Counted from the stretch's first letter, positions 1-10,306 are shown. The stretch: DNA of 64,000 bases from Sepiola atlantica (GCA_963556195.1 OY744516.1:31229293-31293292); one strand, 5' to 3'. The notes: generated by a model not told the origin, from the sequence alone. A program made the numbers and translations.

Positions 1-349
1 CTGTTTGTAATCGTATCTTCTGGCCAAATAAAACTGACTATTTTTATATTCGCCTAAATTCTTGTTTCATCATTCTTTGTGCATTGCCATATTATTTGTA
101 CAACCGATCACAATTATTCAGTCGTTTCAACAATTTAATGCCCGCAAAAAATGCTTTAGTATATATAAAAAAATAACATTAAAAACTACCGCAAGTTTTA
201 TAGTCTACGCGAAGGAAATACAAAACACGACGACAGGTAGCGAAACATGGTCAAGACATGAATAAATTAAGAATAGGAAGTTATTTACGTTCTACCATAA
301 AACAGAAAATAACTTATCCATATTGTAAAACAAATAATAAATTGTTAAA
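1..349. other. AT-rich sequence, no gene seen
   Basis: I see no gene, RNA or recognisable repeat here. The only open frame is short and has no family resemblance. Confidence 0.6.
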
Positions 350-505
350 TATTTCTGTTCTTTTGAATTTTGAGAGCCGAGAGGCCCTACAGGTAGATCG
401 CTACAACTTGGGCGTCCCGCGAAAGTAGGCGGGTTCCCAAGGACAACCTATACCTGTTCAAAAATACTTCACAGATGTAACTGTGGAACTAGGCATTACC
501 CAAGT

Positions 506-536
<31 letters not shown>

Positions 537-540
537 ATGT

Positions 541-859
541 TTATTTACTCCTCGCGGAGTTAGGCACAAGGCCAATTTTATCTTACTCCCACAAGTAAGA
601 TGTGACCCAAGATCGGGTCGAGCAAGTGGGGTTAAAAGCCAGCGCTCGAGAGGTGAGCACTCTGGTCATTTAAAAATTGCCTGGGCAGCCCCGTCGGCAT
701 TCCCCGGTAGGGGCGCCTCAGACAGTAAGCAATAAACTTACTCCTCCCCAAAGAGGGGAGGCGAAGCCTGGGAGGGTGGACCTCCTAGAACTGCACAGGA
801 CAGGCGTGCAGTATCCATCGGAACAGATACTACACTTTGATCTTAGCCAAAAGGCCGAG
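541..859 (-). mobile_element. SINE with U2 snRNA-derived head, copy 1
   Basis: Read on the minus strand the element starts at 859 with a U2 snRNA 5' region: CTCGGCCTTTTGGCTAAGAT followed by the branch-point-recognition segment GTGTAGTATCTGTTC (821-859). The body follows: CCTCCCAGGC near 770, a GGGGAGG hairpin, CCCCGTCGGCATTCCCCGG on the plus strand near 690, CAGAGTGCTC near 660, and an end in GGAGTAAATAAA at about 541. The same body occurs at 9024-9340, 9886-10172 and 50241-50478; diverged relatives with the same U2 head are at 16158-16370 and 51216-51418. Comparison with the unfilled copy at 2190-2790 brackets the insertion between GGCATG and GAGTTTGCC. The U2 head is directly visible; calling it a SINE is inference from copy number and structure. 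Confidence 0.8.
821..859 (-). pseudogene. U2 snRNA 5' fragment (SINE head)
   Basis: About 39 nt match the first 45 nt of U2 snRNA, including stem-loop I (CGGCCTTTTGGC) and GTAGTA, the U2 segment that pairs with the intron branch site. The Sm site and stem-loops II-IV are absent, so it cannot be a working U2 gene. Confidence 0.85.
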
Positions 860-1290
860 TTTGCCTTTGTTATATACTTAACTCGTCTAGCAACACATTC
901 GCTCTAGATGATCGATAAATGTCGTTCAATTAATTAACTACTCCATCTTTACGATGAAAAATCATTACAGCGATATGATAAGATGATTATAATTATTCTC
1001 TAAAGTAAATAATGTTTGTAAATTTGAGTCTTCATTAAACGAAAACTACTTTTATTATTATAGGTTGCATTTGATCACGTGACTATAGAAATAACCGATT
1101 CACACGTAGAATAGCTTCTCCGAAATATTCCATACGTTGTCCATATATTTTATCTAATATTTAACACGAGAAAAGTTATAAATAAAATGATTATTAAATA
1201 ATTTATTTGTTTAATTTTTACATTAGAAAACCAAACAAATGAATTTAAAAGAAAAACTGACGCATATTGTGATATGTCACGTGTTTATTT

Positions 1291-2189
1291 TGTAACTGAT
1301 TTAGTAAAGTTTACTCATGCTATGATTTAAAATACGGTTAATATTAACTTTAGCAACATTTTGAACTATTTTAAAACGCCTTATTATCGTCTCAAATTAG
1401 TATATTCAATATTTTTTGCAAAAATATATGTTTAATTTTATTCAGTAATCGGCTTTGTTGTTTACGATAGTTTGAGGCGATTCAACATGGCTGCTTGTAA
1501 TTCGCCACGTAACTGTTTTTTTAAAATATTACTTCCGCCAATTGCAAATTATCGTTTTTTCTTTAATAATAATTCCAACAAAAATTGTAGTAAACACAGT
1601 TTTACTATTTATACCAGTTCTGGCAAAGTAGTACAAGCAACAACAAAAATAAATGCAATAAAACTGATCTAGTCACAACCTTTGCAGTTGTAAAGATTAT
1701 ATAGAGTCTGAATATGAATCTAAATTGTATAACATATTTAAGCCCAGGATTCTAGGTTAGTTTTTAATTTTCAATTTTTAAAAAAATTTCAATAATAAAA
1801 AAACTAAATGGAAAATAACTGTTCGTAATGAATGTTGTATAACTATTTTGATTATAAAACGAAAAATTATTGTGGCTTTGTTTCCCATAATTGTCAATTT
1901 CGCGCAAGCATACATTTTCATGAAATAATATCTGCACGGTCTTATTAAAGCTTGTTGAAAATTTTCTTTTTGGTGATAAATATTAAATTTTGAGTAAAAA
2001 ATAAGTACTTTTTCATATAGCTAGTTAAAGATTTTAATTTACTAATTATCTTTAAAACATTATTTTACAAATGCTAGATATAAAAGTAACTTATCTTGCC
2101 TTTGGTAACATTTATTTGTTGCTAATTTGTTTTATTTTTCCCGTTTTAATGGCGGGAAGCAGTTGTAAAAATATAGGAAAACATTTTTA
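1291..2189. other. AT-rich spacer, no gene seen
   Basis: Low-complexity AT-rich sequence between repeat copies A1 and A2. A short open frame at 1472-1672 has no recognisable similarity. Confidence 0.5.
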
Positions 2190-2347
2190 AAATCTTTCTG
2201 TTCTTTTTAATTTTGAGAGCGCAGGGCCCTACAGGTAGATCGCTACAACTTGGGCGTCCCGCGAAAGTAGGCGGGTTCCCAAGGACAACCTATACCTGTT
2301 CAAAAATACTTCACAGATGTAACTGTGGAACTAGGCATTACCCTAGT

Positions 2348-2378
<31 letters not shown>

Positions 2379-2790
2379 ATGAAGTTGTATTGAGTTTGCC
2401 GTTATTATATACTTAACTCGTCTAGCAACACATTCGCTCTAGATGATCGATAAATGTCGTTCAATTAATTAACTACTCCATCTTTACGATGAAAAATCAT
2501 TACAGCGATATGATAAGATGATTAGAATTATTCTCTAAAGTAAATAATGTTTGTAAATTGGTGTATTTATTAAAAGAAATCTTATTTTTATTGTAGTCTG
2601 TGTCTTATGTAAAACAACAGCTTATACGTCTATATATTTTATCTACTAAAACGTAAAAGTGATGAATAAAATGGTTATTAAATAATTCATTAGTTTAATT
2701 ATTACAGTAGAAAAGAAAACAAGAGAATTTAAAAGGAAACACTGACCGGATGTTGTGATATGTCACGTGTTTATTTTGTTCGTCGCTGTT
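2190..2790 (+). repeat. AT-rich dispersed repeat, copy A2 (uninterrupted)
   Basis: This copy lacks the SINE carried by A1 and so serves as the empty-site reference. It ends with the shared motif GTTGTGATATGTCACGTG near 2752. Confidence 0.8.
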
Positions 2791-3059
2791 TCATCATAAA
2801 ACACAACTCGTGAAAACATGTTTGAAAAAAAAAAAAAAAAAACTCTTAAAGTATAAGTTTTATGTTTATAAATTTATTAACAACTATGTAAATTATTTAC
2901 ATTTACGATTTACTATTAGAAATAAAATAAAAACATTTCCTGTCAGATTGTAGTTTAGTCCATTTGGATTCAACATAATGGTGACGTGTTGTTTCGTATA
3001 TAAAGTCAAAAACAAGTTTCTTTATAGATAAAAAAAGAGTAAATAGAACAGATTAAAAA
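2791..3059. other. AT-rich spacer
   Basis: Contains a poly-A run near 2826-2841. Nothing else was recognised. Confidence 0.5.
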
Positions 3060-3440
3060 AATAATAAATGTCGTTCAATTAATTAACTACTTCATCTTTA
3101 CGATGAAAAATTATTACAGCGATATGATAAGATGATTAGAATTCTTCTCAAGTAAATAATGTTTGTAAATTGGTGTATTTATTAAAAGAAATCTTATTTT
3201 TATTGTAATTTGTATCTGTTGTTAAAACAACGCTTCACACGTATTCACAAATATTTCATGCTTCTATATATTTTATCTACTATTAAACACTAGAAAACGT
3301 AAAAGTTATAAATAAAATGGTTATTAAATAATTCATTTATTTAATTATTACAGTAGAAAAGAAAACAAGAGAATTTAAAAGAAAAACTGACCGGATGTTG
3401 TGATATGTCACGTATTTATTTTGTAACTGAGTTCGTCGAT
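3060..3440 (+). repeat. AT-rich dispersed repeat, copy A3
   Basis: It repeats the interval from the ATGTCGTTCAATTAATTAAC block to the GTTGTGATATGTCACG block of A2, but lacks the left GC-rich part. It lies about 610 bp after A2 in the same orientation. Confidence 0.8.
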
Positions 3441-3479
3441 GGTTCACCATAAAACACAACCTGTGAAAAACGTGAACTC

Positions 3480-3612
3480 AATAATATTTGTAAATTGGTG
3501 TATTTATAAGATGATACCTATTTTTATTATAGTTTGTATCTAATCACGTAGATATGAAAACAACTGATTATTCACACGTGGAATAGCTATTCACAAATAT
3601 ATCGTACGTGCG
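3480..3612 (+). repeat. AT-rich dispersed repeat, partial copy A4
   Basis: It matches the middle of copy A1 (about 1005-1130), including TTTGTAAATT, AATCACGT and ATTCACACGT blocks. It ends at the (TA)n tract that precedes the first Penelope-like element. Confidence 0.6.
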
Positions 3613-3629
3613 AACGTACACACACACAA

Positions 3630-3633
<4 letters not shown>

Positions 3634-3671
<38 letters not shown>
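3634..3671. repeat. (TA)n microsatellite
   Basis: Dinucleotide tract preceded by a short CA run. It lies about 65 bp before the 5'-truncated start of PLE A. Confidence 0.95.
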
Positions 3672-3679
<8 letters not shown>

Positions 3680-3736
3680 TTATATATTTTATTTCTTTGA
3701 GTATTATTTTTTTGGTTTGTTCACACTTTTGTCGAT

Positions 3737-5123
3737 TTGTGTTGTATAGTTAATTACTACCCCTCAATAACTAGAGCACCCTTAGAAAATGTCATAGAAT
3801 TCGCCACTCTCCTCTCTAATATCTCTGAAGACGAAATAAACATAATTAAAAAATGCCAAATCACGGTACTAATAAATAATAATGAACAATGGACAAAGAA
3901 GGACCACTTCTCTTCCTTCGATGTTTCTATGGGCTCTCTTGCCTCTGCCGAGGTGACAGACTTGGTTGGCCTGTACTTACTATATAACCTAACAAAAGAT
4001 CTCGAAGTCGATTCGATCGGGCTTTACAGAGATGATGGCCTAATGTATGTTAAAAACACAAATGGACAAAGGTGTGAACAAACCAAAAAAATAATACTCA
4101 AAGAAATAAAACGAATAGGCCTAAAGGCTGAAATAACATCAAATGTCAAACAGGTCAACTTCCTCGATATTACCTTCAACCTCACTAGTGATACTTATGA
4201 GCCTTACGCTAAAGATAATCCCTACCCCCTTTATGTCAACCCATTATCTAATCACCCTAGATCTGTAAGTAAACACATCCCTGAATCAATTAGTCGAAGG
4301 ATTAGCAAAACTCCTCTAATATAGATATATTCAATAAACATAAGAACTTTTATGAAAAGGCACTAAAGGAGAGTGAATATAAAAATACCAAAATAGAGTA
4401 TATTCCATCTACACAAAATAACCCTGGTAGGAACAAAAATAGAAATAGGAAAATTATCTGGTATACACCTCCATTTAACAATTCAACTAAAACAAAATTA
4501 GGAAATAAATTCCTAAACTTAATAAATACTCATTTCCCCAATAACAAAATACTCCATAAAATCTTTAATAAGAACACACTGAAACTAAGCTATTGTTGTG
4601 GTGACAACCTGGAAAAAATCATAACAAAGCACAACAGTAAAATACTAAACACCTCAATAACCTCAAATCCTAGAAGAACATGTAACTGTACTAACAAATC
4701 AAACTTCCCTCTAAACCAAAAGTGCCTATCAACCTAAGTGGTCTATGAGGCATCTATCTCCTCAACCGAAAACCCATCCCAGACTAACTATTATATTGGT
4801 CTGGCAGGTAACAACTTCAAGGAAAGATTCTGCAACCATAAACTCTCCTTCAACAACCCTGACCATCCTGGCCAAACTGGACTTTCACTACACTACCACA
4901 AAATAAAAACAAAAAAAGAAACTCCCATAATAAAGTGGAAAATCTTGAAAAATCTAGCACCTGCAAATCAATAAACTCACCATGTAGATTATGTTTAAAT
5001 GAAAAACTGGAAATTATCCGTTTTAAAGACAAAAATAAACTCCTAAATAGAAAACAAGAGACATCTATCAACTGTAAACATAGTAGACTCTACCTCCTTA
5101 GCAACCCACATACCCCACCTTAA
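3737..5123 (+). mobile_element. Penelope-like element A: RT plus GIY-YIG endonuclease, degraded
   Basis: In life this protein would copy element RNA (RT) and nick the target (GIY-YIG nuclease). The reading opens abruptly in RT motif A (NYYPSI, where an Asp is expected for the first residue), then FDVSMGSLASAE (motif B) and YRDDG (motif C, codons near 4026-4040). NFLDITFNL and LYVNPLSNHP follow in the same frame. The reading shifts frame at about 4310-4324 and then runs DIFNKHKNFYEKAL, RKIIWYTPPF and HKIFNKNTLKLSYCC. A TAA at 4735-4737 interrupts it. The GIY-YIG domain follows as YYIGLAGNNFKERFCNHKLSF near 4790-4850. A last shift near 4960 leads to CRLCLNEKLEII and LLNRKQETS. The 5' part of the RT is missing. 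The RT plus C-terminal GIY-YIG order is diagnostic of Penelope-like elements; the clade is not determined. Two shifts, one stop and 5' truncation make it a dead copy. Confidence 0.9.
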
Positions 5124-5576
5124 CCCTACACCAACTCCCCACATAATTTAAAAAAAATGGAATTTTTTTTTACAAAAATGAATGATTACATTAACCCCCC
5201 CCCCCAGTATACACTACCTCAAAACACATTATAACCTCCTACCCACCCACCCAAATTTACCACCCAACCCCACCCCAACAAGTCCCGATGAATCTATAAA
5301 TCTATAAATATATAACCATCCCACTAAACTATCAATAACATCAAATCTCTAAGTATTACCTATAATTCTCAGCCTCAATAGCCTCTCAGTCATACTACCA
5401 ATTCTACCAAAATCATCTCCCACCTAAACCCATAACTGGGACAGCTATTAACTCTGATATCACTTAGACTAATCTAATCTCCATTACTCAATCCTTCGAT
5501 TACTATCTTGAACACTTAATTATTGACTGGTACTTAGTCCTTGTCATTGGTAGTAGAACTATAAAAGCCTACCATC
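5124..5576. other. C-rich then AT-rich 3' flank of PLE A
   Basis: Contains poly-C and poly-T runs and no recognisable coding sequence. It probably includes the 3' untranslated part of PLE A (inference). Confidence 0.4.
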
Positions 5577-5612
5577 ACTTGTAGACTCATTTCGCCCAAT
5601 GACTTCGCAAGT
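5577..5612 (-). ncRNA. decayed hammerhead-ribozyme-like motif (PLE terminal sequence)
   Basis: On the minus strand ACTTG...CAAGT could form stem I. GGGCGAAAT supplies the GAAA core and half of stem II, but the CUGANGA box is degraded to CGAAG. It lies 450 bp downstream of PLE A, where a PLE terminal repeat is expected. Confidence 0.35.
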
Positions 5613-5636
5613 AGCAGGATGGTAATAATGGTGATA

Positions 5637-5637
<1 letters not shown>

Positions 5638-5708
<71 letters not shown>
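5638..5708. repeat. (TTA)n microsatellite
   Basis: Long trinucleotide tract, followed by a run of TTTTTA units to about 5757. Confidence 0.95.
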
Positions 5709-5757
5709 GTTATTGTTATTATTATCTTGTTATTTTTATTTTTATTTTTATTTTTAT

Positions 5758-6419
5758 TAATGCTATTATCACTGCGACTATCGTAGGTAGGATTGGCATT
5801 GTAATTATTATTGTTATTGTAATCGATTTTATTAATACTAAAAATGGTAACACCATTAAACTTCTTTTATATAATGATTCCACTAGTATTGATTTTAGTA
5901 TAATATAATCACAATTAAAAAATATTATCACAACAAAATTCACTACAATTACTGAGCAAGCCATAAATAACTATATTAAAATAGAATGCAAAAGTAGCAA
6001 TAAATACCCTAAATTAAAATTATCAAACATTTTTATCTACACGATAATTACCTATTACAACAAAAATGACAGTTATAACTCTATGATTATAATTATATTC
6101 TCATTTTAAATTTAACCCCCCCTGCCCCCCGCCCTGGCTGGAATTGAGGTCACGATGGCCCAGACACGAGAGAACCTCCCACGCAACTTTTTGAAACATG
6201 ACTTGTTGGGGTCTCCCCCTCTCCCTTCTCATGTCCCCGTTATAGGCAGAGCTCTATCTCTGTCCCCCTCCCTCTAATGCATCTTCAATTTCCGGTTGAG
6301 GTTGAATTTAAAATCTTTGCCATTTGATTCCATTATAGCTTGAAGAGTTGACGTTCTTTGCGAGCGTTAATGAAACAGCATATATTTTGTCGCAATTAAT
6401 GGAATAAAATCACCAACAA

Positions 6420-6420
<1 letters not shown>
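5758..6420. other. no gene seen; GC-richer patch at 6115-6310
   Basis: Mostly AT-rich. The patch at about 6115-6310 is CT-rich and unlike its surroundings, but I recognise no family. Confidence 0.5.

Positions 6421-6515
<95 letters not shown>
6421..6515. repeat. (TA)n microsatellite
   Basis: Nearly pure TA tract with occasional TACA interruptions. Confidence 0.95.
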
Positions 6516-6517
<2 letters not shown>

Positions 6518-6518
6518 G

Positions 6519-6654
6519 GGGTAAGGTGCACGATAAGTCATGAAAATGAAATGCCGTGGTAGACAACATGTGTGAAAAAAGACAAACGGAAAACAGGTTA
6601 AAATGCAGGAGAAAAACAAAAACAAGAGATTTGACCGGTTTGGTTCGTATTAAC

Positions 6655-6656
<2 letters not shown>
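6519..6656 (-). repeat. PLE-terminal-type repeat between two (TA)n tracts
   Basis: Its reverse complement aligns along its whole length with 45300-45436 (shared blocks AAATCTCT, TTCCGTTTGTCTTTTTT, ACACAT, TATCGTGCA). Both copies end directly in (TA)n. The 45-kb copy is preceded by a hammerhead-like core, so I group both with PLE terminal sequences. Confidence 0.55.

Positions 6657-6714
<58 letters not shown>
6657..6714. repeat. (TA)n microsatellite
   Basis: Pure TA tract separating two PLE-terminal-type pieces. Confidence 0.95.
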
Positions 6715-6719
<5 letters not shown>

Positions 6720-6749
6720 AAAACCCAAAATATTTATGTTGTCATTAAC

Positions 6750-6778
6750 GTTTCGTCTTTATTTCAAGACTTTCTCAG
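6750..6778 (-). ncRNA. decayed hammerhead-like core
   Basis: The minus strand reads CTGAGAA, a GTC...GAC stem II, then GAAAC. The G8-A9 part of CUGANGA is altered, so activity is unlikely. It sits 36 bp from a (TA)n tract. Confidence 0.35.
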
Positions 6779-6908
6779 GATAATTGGTCTACAGAAATAA
6801 CACACAAGTACAAATATTTCAAACAGTCTTTTTATATATACATAGCTCTTTGTTATTGTTTTTACTAGGGATAGACGCAGATTTTTTTCTTAGTAATTGT
6901 CCACTTTC

Positions 6909-6912
<4 letters not shown>

Positions 6913-6975
<63 letters not shown>
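6913..6975. repeat. (TA)n microsatellite
   Basis: Pure TA tract followed by a short ATT run. Confidence 0.95.
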
Positions 6976-6980
<5 letters not shown>

Positions 6981-7104
6981 ATTATAATTATTATTATTTC
7001 ATGTATTCACATAAAATTTTATAAGGAGATATAATTTTTATGTATCAATTTTCGGTATTTACTTCAACAGTGCGCGATACGTAAGTAGAGCTAGGTAGTA
7101 ATCT

Positions 7105-7440
7105 ATTAAAATATATTTATGGCAATTAAGCTACACAGAGGCTCTCGCGTTTCATCCCCAGGGGGAATCTTCAGGCTAAAATGCATGGCGTAATTTTTGC
7201 TGGGTGTTTTATATACACGGCTAGCTAGTTAACCAATCAGATTTTTTGTTGTTTGCTCAGCCAATCGTTGGGCTTCTACCGAACAAAGGTGTGGTTAGTG
7301 TTACTTCCTATATCCTGTTCTATTGTTGTTTTCTTATAGATTGGCCTATATCCTGTTTCCTTTGTTGTATCAATATAATGGGTGAATTTATTTTAACACG
7401 TGGTTCCTTGTATTTCTATTTTTAGGTTTTAATTGTTATA
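7105..7440 (-). mobile_element. solo PLE terminal repeat (probable)
   Basis: The block TATTTATGGCAATTAAGCTA and CACAGAGGC at 7112-7145 recurs inverted at 27715-27770. On the minus strand 7149-7174 reads CTGAAGA, a CCCC/GGGG stem, then GAAAC, which is the hammerhead core arrangement known from PLE terminal repeats. No RT remains beside it. Confidence 0.5.
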
Positions 7441-7489
7441 TATATATACATATAAATATTGTATCTTGTATCTGAATTTGGAGTATATT

Positions 7490-7640
7490 GATCAAAATTA
7501 TAAATAAAAATGCTTATTCATAATTTAATAGAAAACTAAAGTAAAAGATCAAAGCAAAAAATCTTCTAGAGAAATCGACCGGAAGTTGTGATATGTAAAA
7601 ATGAATATACCGTTTATTTTGCAACTTTTTTTAAAGTACA
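7490..7640 (+). repeat. diverged partial copy A5 of the repeat at 0.35-3.6 kb
   Basis: Shares ATAAATAAAAATG, GAAAACTAAAG and CGACCGGAAGTTGTGATATG with copies A1-A3, with more divergence. Confidence 0.5.
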
Positions 7641-7984
7641 AATAGGCAACCAACGGCGGGTAATTCTGCTCTTGTGGAATAATGTCATGCCTTTGAAAAC
7701 ACGGTCCATGGACTAACGTGTGTGAAGGTAGCAAAGAGCTATCATTTCCGTTTTCATCCTTGACATACTTTATTCAAGGAATTCCGAACTTGAAAGATAA
7801 ATCTAAGAAGAATTTGATTAGGGGATTTGATGAAAAAGAAAGCAGGGGGCTTCTTGTCTGGAGTTGACATTCACATGCTACCTGTCCACTTGTCGGTTAT
7901 GGTCAAAGAGCCCGAGAAAGGGCATAAATTGTGCCTGCGCACGCGTGATAGTGTGACCATGCGTGTTTGAAGGGAGTCTTTGTT
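7641..7984. other. no gene seen
   Basis: Mixed-composition sequence. No repeat or coding match was recognised. Confidence 0.5.
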
Positions 7985-8820
7985 TTGAGCCTCGCACAAC
8001 AGCGCAAAGGTTAAGAAGAAGAATGCAAAGCAGAAAAAAAACACGAGAAAGAAGTGGAGAGAGAGGGAGAGGGGGGTGAGAGTGAGAAAGAGTGAGAAAG
8101 AGAGAGAAAGAGAGAGAAAGAGAAAGAAAGAGAGAAAAAGAGATGGAGAGAAAAGAAGGGGCGAAATGATAGAAAAAAATAAAAAAGATGAATGCAAAAA
8201 AATGAAAGTAATGAAAGATTAAAGAAAATAAAAGATAAAAGTAAAGTAAATAAAAGTGAGAAAAAAGAAATGTAAAGAGAGGGAGAGAGAGACAGTGAGA
8301 GAGAGAAAGAGAGAGAGAGAGAGGATGACAGAGAAGAATGCCAAAAATAATGAAATATTAAAGAAAAGAGCTGATAAAAGTAAAGTAAAAAAAATGTAAA
8401 GAGAGAGTGAGAGAGAAAGAAAGAGAGAAAGAAAGAGAGAGAGAGAATAAAAGAGTGATAGAGAGAATAATGGCAAAAGAAATGACAATAATGAAGAATT
8501 AAAGAAAAGTGAAGAAAAGTACAGAAAATTAAAACGAAAATTGGTAAAAGGAATGAAACCAGAAAATGACAAACAAGAAAGACGAAAGAAAGAAGAGACC
8601 TACAAAAAAGGAATACAGAAAGAAAGAAGCGAAAACAATGAAAGAAAAATGAAACAGAATATGTAAAACTAAAAATTTAACAGAAGGAAAAAAACGTAAA
8701 AGGATAAATAAAGAAAGAAAAGACCAAACAAACAATGAAAAACACAAACATAAAATTATAGTAAAATGAAAGGACATTAAGAACATAACGAGTTGTAGAG
8801 TAAACAAAGAATCAACATTT
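7985..8820. repeat. purine-rich (GA/GAAA) low-complexity tract
   Basis: More than 800 bp of A/G-rich strand with GAGAGAAAGAGA-type units. A loose longer period of about 120-180 bp is visible: AAAGTAATGAAAGATTAAAG near 8205, AATAATGAAATATTAAAG near 8345 and ACAATAATGAAGAATTAAAG near 8485. Confidence 0.8.
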
Positions 8821-8888
8821 TTTTATAAACATTTAAACGTTAATCATCATAGAAAAATATAACAAATATATAAGATTCCTCCTCTCTT

Positions 8889-9023
8889 GGGAGGTGACGA
8901 TGGCTAAGTGGTTAATAATCCGAACTGACAACCGTTCATTTAGGATGTTGGCAACCTTCACGTGGTCGCTCCTGTCTAGAAAAGATTCTGACTAGAAAGA
9001 TATCCGACGATAGAATCATCTGA
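8889..9023 (+). mobile_element. tRNA-Leu-like SINE, copy 1
   Basis: GGGAGGTGACGATGGCTAAG and TGGTTAA give a tRNA A-box. The B-box region is deleted, and the shared tail follows (TTAGGATGTTGGCAACC, then GAATCATCTGA). Copies at 15255-15395 and 18410-18630 on the minus strand keep both head and tail. Confidence 0.65.
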
Positions 9024-9340
9024 AAGATTCTATTTATCTTCCTCTGACAAGGTAAGATGTGACACAAGGTCGGGAAAGTTGGAAAAAAACAGCGCTCGAG
9101 AATTTGAGCACTCTGGCTGTTTAAAAATTGCCTGGGCAGCCCCGTCGGCATTCCCCGGTAGGTAAGAAATAAACTTACTCCCCCCCCCTAAAGAGGGGAG
9201 GCAAAGCCTGGGAAGGTGCACCTCCTAGAACTGCACAGGACCGACAACCAATAGACCGGCGTAAATCCAGACCCAAAGATCCCGGACGATACCGGTTTAT
9301 TAGGCGGGGTAAAAAAAACCTGGTTGCTTTAGAATCATCT
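9024..9340 (-). mobile_element. body of the U2/tRNA-headed SINE family, copy 2
   Basis: The minus strand carries the shared body: CCTCCCAGGC, GGGGAGG, CCGGGGAATGCCGACGGGGC, CAGAGTGCTC and the ACATCTTACC end. Upstream it has the segment ACGCCGGTCTATTGGTTGTC, as in copy 9750-10172, rather than the U2 head. A 29-bp segment, GAAAGATATC[C/T]GACG..., occurs on both sides at 8995-9023 and 9341-9369 with one mismatch. It may be a long target duplication or an older duplication of the host SINE. Confidence 0.7.
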
Positions 9341-9369
9341 GAAAGATATCTGACGATAGAATCATCTGA

Positions 9370-9749
9370 TAAGGAAAAGAAGAAAAGAAAAAAAAGAGAG
9401 AATGCGATATGAGAAAAACCGAAACGAAGGTAAAGAAAGAGAAGTAAAAATAATATAAATATTTAAAAAAAACAAAAAACCGGTCGAAATGAGAAAAGCA
9501 ATCAGAAAGAAGCTGTTAATACAAATTGCCAAATTTTAAACTCTCTACGGATGCAGTTATCTGAGCAAGCGAAATATCTGAAACGAATGACCGGCGGTCA
9601 ATCGATAGGGTCATTGAGATCATTATTAGTGGTCATCACCACCGAGTGAGCGGTGAAACGGATTGGCGCTATTGCTGACACCATCAACAAAAACATAACA
9701 TTATCAACTTTTCACACTATAGAACAACTTGGGGTGATTACTGCTTAGA
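9370..9749. other. spacer between inverted SINE copies, no gene seen
   Basis: A purine-rich stretch to about 9480, then unremarkable sequence. Confidence 0.5.
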
Positions 9750-10172
9750 GTGTCCGAAATTGGAACCGAACATTCATATTGGTCGAACGGGGGTCGGCGG
9801 CGAAAGGGTTAATGCTTGCTTTGTTAAGACACGATTGGGTTCTGAATCCCGTGTGTGTAGAAACATCAACACAGTTATAAAGATTCGCTTAAACCGGTAT
9901 TGTCCAGGTCTTCGGGTCTGGATTTACGCCGGTCTATCGGTTGTCCGTCCTGTGCAGTTCTAGGAGGTGCACCCTCCCAGGCTTTGCCTTCTCACCCTTT
10001 GAGAAGGGGTTAGTTTATTGCTAATCGCCTGAAGCGCCTCTACCGGGGAATGCCGACGGGGCTGCCCATGCAATTTTTAAACGACCAGAGTGCTCAAATT
10101 CTCCAGCGCTGTTTTTCCCCCACTTTCCCGACCTTGTGTAACATCTTACCTTGTGGGAGGAAGATAAATAAA
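9750..10172 (+). mobile_element. tRNA-headed version of the same SINE body
   Basis: GGGTTCTGAATCCCG near 9837 resembles a tRNA B-box and is followed by TGTGTAGAAACATCAACA. The linker GGTCTGGATTTACGCCGGTC (near 9922) leads into the body shared with the U2-headed copy: GTGCAGTTCTAGGAGG, CCTCCCAGGC, CCGGGGAATGCCGACGGGGC, CAGAGTGCTC and CATCTTACC. It is inverted relative to copy 9024-9340, with heads facing each other. The tRNA assignment rests on the B-box only; the A-box is degenerate. Confidence 0.6.
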
Positions 10173-10245
10173 AGAAATGTTAAGAATAATAATCCCGATT
10201 CACTATCATCATTTAAAGTACAATTATAATACCGTAAATCCCCCA

Positions 10246-10306
<61 letters not shown>
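10246..10306. repeat. (TA)n microsatellite
   Basis: CACA then a pure TA tract, immediately followed by an AGGAGG motif. Confidence 0.95.

Larger units (their letters stand above)
350..1290 (+). repeat. AT-rich dispersed repeat, copy A1
   Basis: The outer parts (about 350-540 and 865-1290) match 2190-2790 almost base for base, including the segment ending in TTAGTTTAAGGCATG and the block ATGTCGTTCAATTAATTAAC near 917. A SINE interrupts this copy at 541-859. Further partial copies lie at 3060-3440, 3480-3612 and about 7490-7640. I do not recognise the family and see no coding capacity. Confidence 0.8.

Noticed and set aside
821..859. Functional U2 snRNA gene
   Set aside because: Only the 5' 39 nt are present; there is no Sm site or 3' stem-loops, and it is joined to a SINE body.
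6396..6728. Open frames of alternating Tyr-Ile across (TA)n tracts (also near 10094, 13576, 35468, 39846 and 40071)
   Set aside because: TA repeats have no stop in these frames; the peptides reflect the dinucleotide, not a gene.
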